Source: Rhynochetos jubatus
Lineage: Eukaryota; Chordata; Aves; Eurypygiformes; Rhynochetidae
Assembly (NCBI GenBank): GCA_027574665.1
Contig: CM050656.1
Location: forward strand, 17,063,501-17,127,500
Direction of reading: 5' to 3'
Length of the DNA stretch: 64,000 nt
The notes under the pieces are model-generated. The model worked only from the letters and a program-made list of their open reading frames with translations, was not told where the DNA came from and searched no databases. Each line of letters begins with the position of its first letter. Positions within the stretch are counted from its first letter, which is position 1. Positions 59,401-64,000 of this stretch are shown here, in pieces. Made by a program: the position numbers and the translations under genes.

Positions 59401-62400
59401 CAGTGGCAGCATCTCAGAACCGGGCCACTGCAATTGGACATCACAGCTCTGCTGGCTTTCCTGTTTCTGCCAGTTCCCCAGTGTTGCTTTAGCAGAAAAC
59501 ACCATTATTCATGCTTCAAACTTTTTTGTATTCATGTAAAGCAGCCTTACCATAAATGAGAATCAGCCCCAGATGTCTTTACAGGAAATACTACATGGGA
59601 AAAATGCATAGTCCTACAAATATAGAAACCTTTCCTCACTCCAGCCATTTTCAAACCTGAAATTTTCCTTAGGCATATAAAGACACATGTAATTAAGGAC
59701 ATTGAGCTGGCTTTAGAGCAGGACTACAAATTTGCATCCCTAAGTTAGGCCATCAAAACAGAAGTGGTGAGACAGACCACTAATCAAGGAGAAAACCATT
59801 TATAGCAGGAAGGAAAGAGGGGGCACAGCACGTCTGCTCACAGATCAAGCAGTGGCCTTGTACCTTCAATGGGCCTGATTACAGAAGCAACAGGTTCTCC
59901 CCCTCCCAGCATCCCCAGTCTTTGCACGCAGCTTGCCTTCACCCAGGTGCCCTCCACAAGGGTTGGAGAACAGGAAGAAACACCTTTGGCATTTGGATAG
60001 GATGATCAGGGCCTCATGTATTGCTGAAACATCATATCCACAGCTTCCCAGAGACTTACAGTAGGGATCACAGACAGGGTCTAGGCTCAAGAGCAAGGCT
60101 TACTGAGTTCTCACAGTAGTTTGGGGGGGTGTGGGGGTGTGGGGCGTGAAAGGGGATCACTGCCATGTGGATTTTTCCTGTGATACAAACTGATTCAAAT
60201 TACCTTCTATTACATTGCAGTCCAGGAGTTCGCAGAGTGTGCGGTTTCCCCAGTTTGCCGACAAGCAGTAACCAGCCCCTCGCCACGCAGTCCTGGGGCA
60301 GCAGCAAGGCTATGACTTGCACCATAGTCCCACTCAGCACCCACATGCCTGCCAGGCTCCAAACACATCCAGTACGTCACTACTTTTAAGTGAAATTCTA
60401 TTGCATAGTCATTGGTATATGCGGCTACAAAGAAACCATGTGTGCAGCCCTTCTGACCCTTACAGACCTGGCAAGCCTCACTCAGCGAGAAGGTAGAAAT
60501 TGTAGGTATTTGCCATTTTCCTCCTTTATGCTGGTGTCAATGTAAGCTGATGAGGTCAGTGGAAAGCAAATCTGAGAGAGTTTTCAGCAACTTTTTATGT
60601 AAAAACCTGTATTATGCAGCTGTCCCAAAGTCTGCAACATTTGAAAGAGTTTGGATTGGATGAAAGAGGAGCTCTGTGCACACCAACCATTCGCTGTGAA
60701 TCCCTGTTTTGCTCCTGTGCCAGGAGTAAATCAAATACCCATAGTGTACACCCAGTGACACACCAGGCAGCTCCAGTTTGCCATGGGACATGAGTTTCAG
60801 TACACTGGGGCTTCTGGAAAAGCCTGTCTGCTCCCAGCAATGTGCAGGGGACATGGGTATATGTGTCTCCCAAAGCATTTTTGAACTGGATGGATGTGAA
60901 GGAGCAGGCGATACCCCTGGGTAAACAGGGACGGAAGCACATTGTTGAATTGCACTTAAAACATTTTGCCCTCTTCTATATGCACTTTGCCTGTTCCTGA
61001 AGGCCTTGCTTTTTCAAACCACTTCTTTAATTTGAGGGTAGGTCTGATTAAATCAAAAGCAAATGAAAGTTGGGTTTCTCCCCTGCCTGAAGCCTAACAG
61101 AGAGCAGGAGACAACCCTATGGCAGTTCTATGCCTGCTCCCACACTGTGAAGGCAGGGCAGCAGAGGGGGACAGCTCCTGCCCCTGCTCCATAACCTCCC
61201 CACTCCTGAGGCTGCCCTGGCACATGCCAACAGCTCTGCACCTCTCCCTGTGCTCCCCCGAGCCTCTGTGGTCCCAGCTGCACCCTCGCCCAGACACGGG
61301 GGAGGCACAAGCAGGGCTGAAAACCACCACTTAGCTCATTTCTTCCTGTTCTGGGACAGGTAATGCCAGGTCAGTCCTACACAGCCTCCCGCACTACAGG
61401 GGGAATTAAATAGCGTGCTTGGACACCTTCACGGGAAGTAAACGGAAGGCATGCATTCCTCACCAAGAAAGGCCCTCCAAGTAAACTTTTTAGGATGCCA
61501 GTTGTCAGGCAGCACAAAGCCTCCTTTTGCCAAAACACAACGTTAAGGATCACTCCCCTTCCCTTAGAGTTTCTCTTACCCCAAAGATCACACTCCTCCT
61601 TTCTTATGTCACCAAAATGATACTCCCAGAACAAACACATAATGTAGCAGCCATGCCAAAACAGTGGGAATGCTTTCCTATAATACAGTTCCTTGCTGAG
61701 GGATGAATTTAACGGAGGAAGAAGTAAATTCACCCTTGTTTTATTACCTGATGGCAGAGGCGAAACATTGCTACTCCAGAGTCAGAGTAGTTATTTTGCA
61801 GTTCTTAATTAACTGTTTCCCCTGCCTTTTCAAGGCGATGGGAGATATTTTTACCAGCTCAGTAAATGGAAATACTGCCAGTGGTGGACAGGGCTGAAAG
61901 TTACCACTAGTGAGCAATCCCAAGATTATCTTAATGCACCTACGTGGCAGTATTCCCACTCATCTGCTACAGATTCAGTAGGGCAAGTCTGATTACCCTG
62001 CCATTGAATGCTGCCTATTCTATTGCAACAGTGTGAAAGCAACCTGAACACGTGCCTCAGGAGGCCACGGCGTTGGTCTGTCTACTTCTCCGCAGTGGAC
62101 ACGGTGCGAAACGAGATGGGAACACTGTGCAACATGTTGTAGTCTCACCAGCTGCTCAAAGTTGCTGGTCTGAAAACTTAGACGTGACACAGAATTTTCT
62201 GTTGAAAGCTGTAAAAGCTCATTAATATTTCTTATCAATTTGTAGGATAAAATTTGGGATCTTATTAGTGAGTAAAGTTGCATTAAATGAAACAGTCATT
62301 CCTGTGTCTGTCTCAGCAGCCAAACTGGCCCCACATGCCGATCAGCTTTGTGAAACAAACCAACATCTTGCTCTAAAGAAAAAAGTGTGAGTTTTTTCTA

Positions 62401-63698
62401 ATACTGTATTCACTCAAATATATTCCATATTTTTAACATGGCAAAGAAAGTCCTTAATATATCAGAATGCCCTCAGCTCCCAGCAAGCTGAGCTGTTAAG
62501 CACCCGAAAACATAGCTGATACAGTGAGCCTTATCTGGAGAAAGACTTACATGATTTAAACTAATTCTCACCATGATGCAGGTTGAAGCAAAGGCACTTT
62601 AGATGTAAAAAATGAGGACTTATTTCATTAGGCAGAAGTCTCAAATTGCTTCGCTCATTTACGGTAAGCTAAATCACTCAGATGCAGGAGGATTATGGGG
62701 AACAGCTCTGACCCCAAGCATCCCACTCAGAGCACGGAGTCTGTGCTAGCGACACAGACACATCTCTATTTCTCCTATGTGACATGAGTTTCAAGACAGA
62801 TTGCTGGGATTTAGTTATAGTGCAGAAGTTCAGCTCTGTGTGGTGCAGCACAACTCATTTCAGTGGTGGGAACTCAGGGTACGAAGCTGCCCACTGCCAG
62901 AACTGGCAGAAAAAGGTTCTTTTATCTGACAGACATTTGTTACGTTCCACAGTAGTCAGTGTGAAGGATTTGGAAACAACTCTGTGAACAGTGTATGTTA
63001 CCTATTGGACCTTTTTTGTTTTGCTTTTCACTGGCTACAGAAACTAAAGTTTATATTTGTATTTCCTTTCACAAATACCCTACAATTGACAGAAGGGAAT
63101 AAACTGCACATCACACAAGCTGTGACACGGCACATGCAATATCAGTGTACCACTCTTCCAGATATTTTCCAAAGTTTTACAAAGTAATAAGTCTATTTTT
63201 CTTCTCTTATCCTATACCAAGACTATGAGAGAGACAGGACAGTAAAAAAGCCCAAGCACACGTCTGCAATCACAAGTCTATGTACAAACATTTTGTGATA
63301 TTCACATGTATAACTACAGCTACACTCGCATAGTACTGAGGTTGCAAAACAACCCATTTAACTGCATAGAACAGGTTTCTAGGTATTCATGTACGCATCA
63401 CAGCAGAGAAAAGAAATAGTAGAGAGGAACCAAATAATGATCCAATGCCCCCATCCATGTGCAAGAGCCACATGAGCAGCTGCATTCAACCAACCGTCAG
63501 AAAGAGCAGGATGAAGCACATCCCTTTCTCCCCAAAAAGACAAAAATAACCCCAACATCATTCTACAAAAATCAACCTTGTTAAAATATTTTGACCCTAC
63601 TAAGCATGACACTCCAACCACAAGATGTAATAACAGCCTTACTTACACACTGCTTCTTATAGAGACACCCGAAATAGCTGCACAGGGCCAGCACTTAC
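53481..63698. other. Intergenic sequence to the right of the long CR1 copy
   Basis: About 10 kb without a recognised gene. It holds G-rich tracts near 54779-54797 and 60121-60155 and a locally GC-richer segment at 57830-58250 with an unassigned 138-codon frame. In mammals the neighbour on this side is ODF2L, in the same orientation, but I saw no exon attributable to it. Confidence 0.65.
60121..60155 (+). repeat. G-run tract with quadruplex potential
   Basis: Several runs of four to seven G separated by T or TGT (GGGGGGGTGTGGGGGTGTGG). Confidence 0.8.
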
Positions 63699-63800
63699 CC
63701 AGCTGAAGAGCAGCAGTTATGCAGAAGAACATCTCAGCCGCCTCACCCCAGCAGCAAGGAGGGTTGTTGCCAGCCTGGGGGGTATATAGGGAAACCAGCT
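63699..63800 (-). promoter_or_regulatory. Candidate TATA promoter and short first exon of an unidentified gene
   Basis: On the minus strand CCTATATACC (TATA core 63783-63788) is followed about 50 nt later by ATG (63730-63732) in context GCTGAGATG. The frame reads MFFCITAALQL and then one base of the next codon before consensus donor GTAAGTGC at 63691-63698. The layout (TATA, short leader, hydrophobic start, donor) resembles a gene for a secreted or membrane protein. Upstream, ACAAT or ATTGT cores occur three times and CAGCTG twice. I recognise neither the peptide nor any later exon to its left, so this could be chance. Confidence 0.35.
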
Positions 63801-64000
63801 GATTGTTTGGGAGTGATCATTGTAATTGGAGACAATACATCTCAGCTGGAGCTTCACCCAGGGCTTCTGCTAAGGCTGTTTCTCATAGAGGGCCATAATG
63901 TATTTAATCATCGGTCTGTATTTGATGCCTTATTCGTATCTGTGTTATTTACATTTTTCTGGCTTATTGAACAGCAGTCCGCATACAAGGGGGGTGGGGA

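Noticed and set aside
53481-63690. ODF2L exons expected upstream by mammalian synteny
   Set aside because: I looked for coiled-coil coding exons with splice sites on the minus strand and saw none. ODF2L probably lies beyond the right edge, or synteny differs.
1-64000. CRISPR arrays, operons, prophage or other prokaryotic systems
   Set aside because: The window is spliced vertebrate DNA with avian repeats; no such structure is present.

Overview
This is vertebrate nuclear DNA, almost certainly from a bird. It contains spliced fibrillar-collagen exons with GT-AG introns, one CpG island, CR1 retrotransposon fragments with the (ATTCTGTG)-type 3' tail, and a solo LTR of the avian ERVL type. There are no bacterial features such as operons, ribosome binding sites or CRISPR arrays. 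The species cannot be fixed from this window.

The main content is the 5' part of COL24A1 (collagen alpha-1(XXIV)), read on the minus strand. Twelve coding exons can be placed to the base. Exon 1 (41726-41781, start codon) and exon 2 (35228-35289) encode a signal peptide of about 34 residues. The large exon 3 (27561-28864) encodes the thrombospondin N-terminal-like (laminin-G-like) domain, a variable N-glycosylated linker, an acidic tyrosine cluster and the first Gly-X-Y triplets. Nine short exons of exactly 54 or 45 bp (20254 down to 1063) encode consecutive triple-helix segments. Joined, the exons keep one open frame for about 627 residues. The gene runs off the left edge, so the rest of the helix and the C-propeptide lie outside. 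The CpG island around 41.2-42.3 kb is the promoter.

The introns (about 0.7 to 7.3 kb) are AT-rich. They hold a few CR1 remnants, simple repeats, and one ERVL-type solo LTR in intron 1 (37115-37681). The region upstream of the gene (42.3-64 kb) has no gene I recognise. It contains a CR1 3' end near 45.2 kb, a longer 5'-truncated CR1 copy at 52.6-53.5 kb, and microsatellites. At the right edge, on the minus strand, a TATA box is followed by a short signal-peptide-like start and a consensus splice donor (63.70-63.79 kb). This may be the first exon of another gene whose later exons I could not find.

The points most worth checking are: an overlapping upstream reading frame that starts 10 nt before the COL24A1 start codon in an identical sequence context; a Gly-X-Y interruption in exon 6 that keeps its position but changes its chemistry; exon 9, which has a weak donor and a C/T-only tract beside its acceptor; CRE-like elements in the promoter and in intron 8; and the unassigned TATA promoter at the right edge. 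I found no sign of an undescribed multi-gene system.
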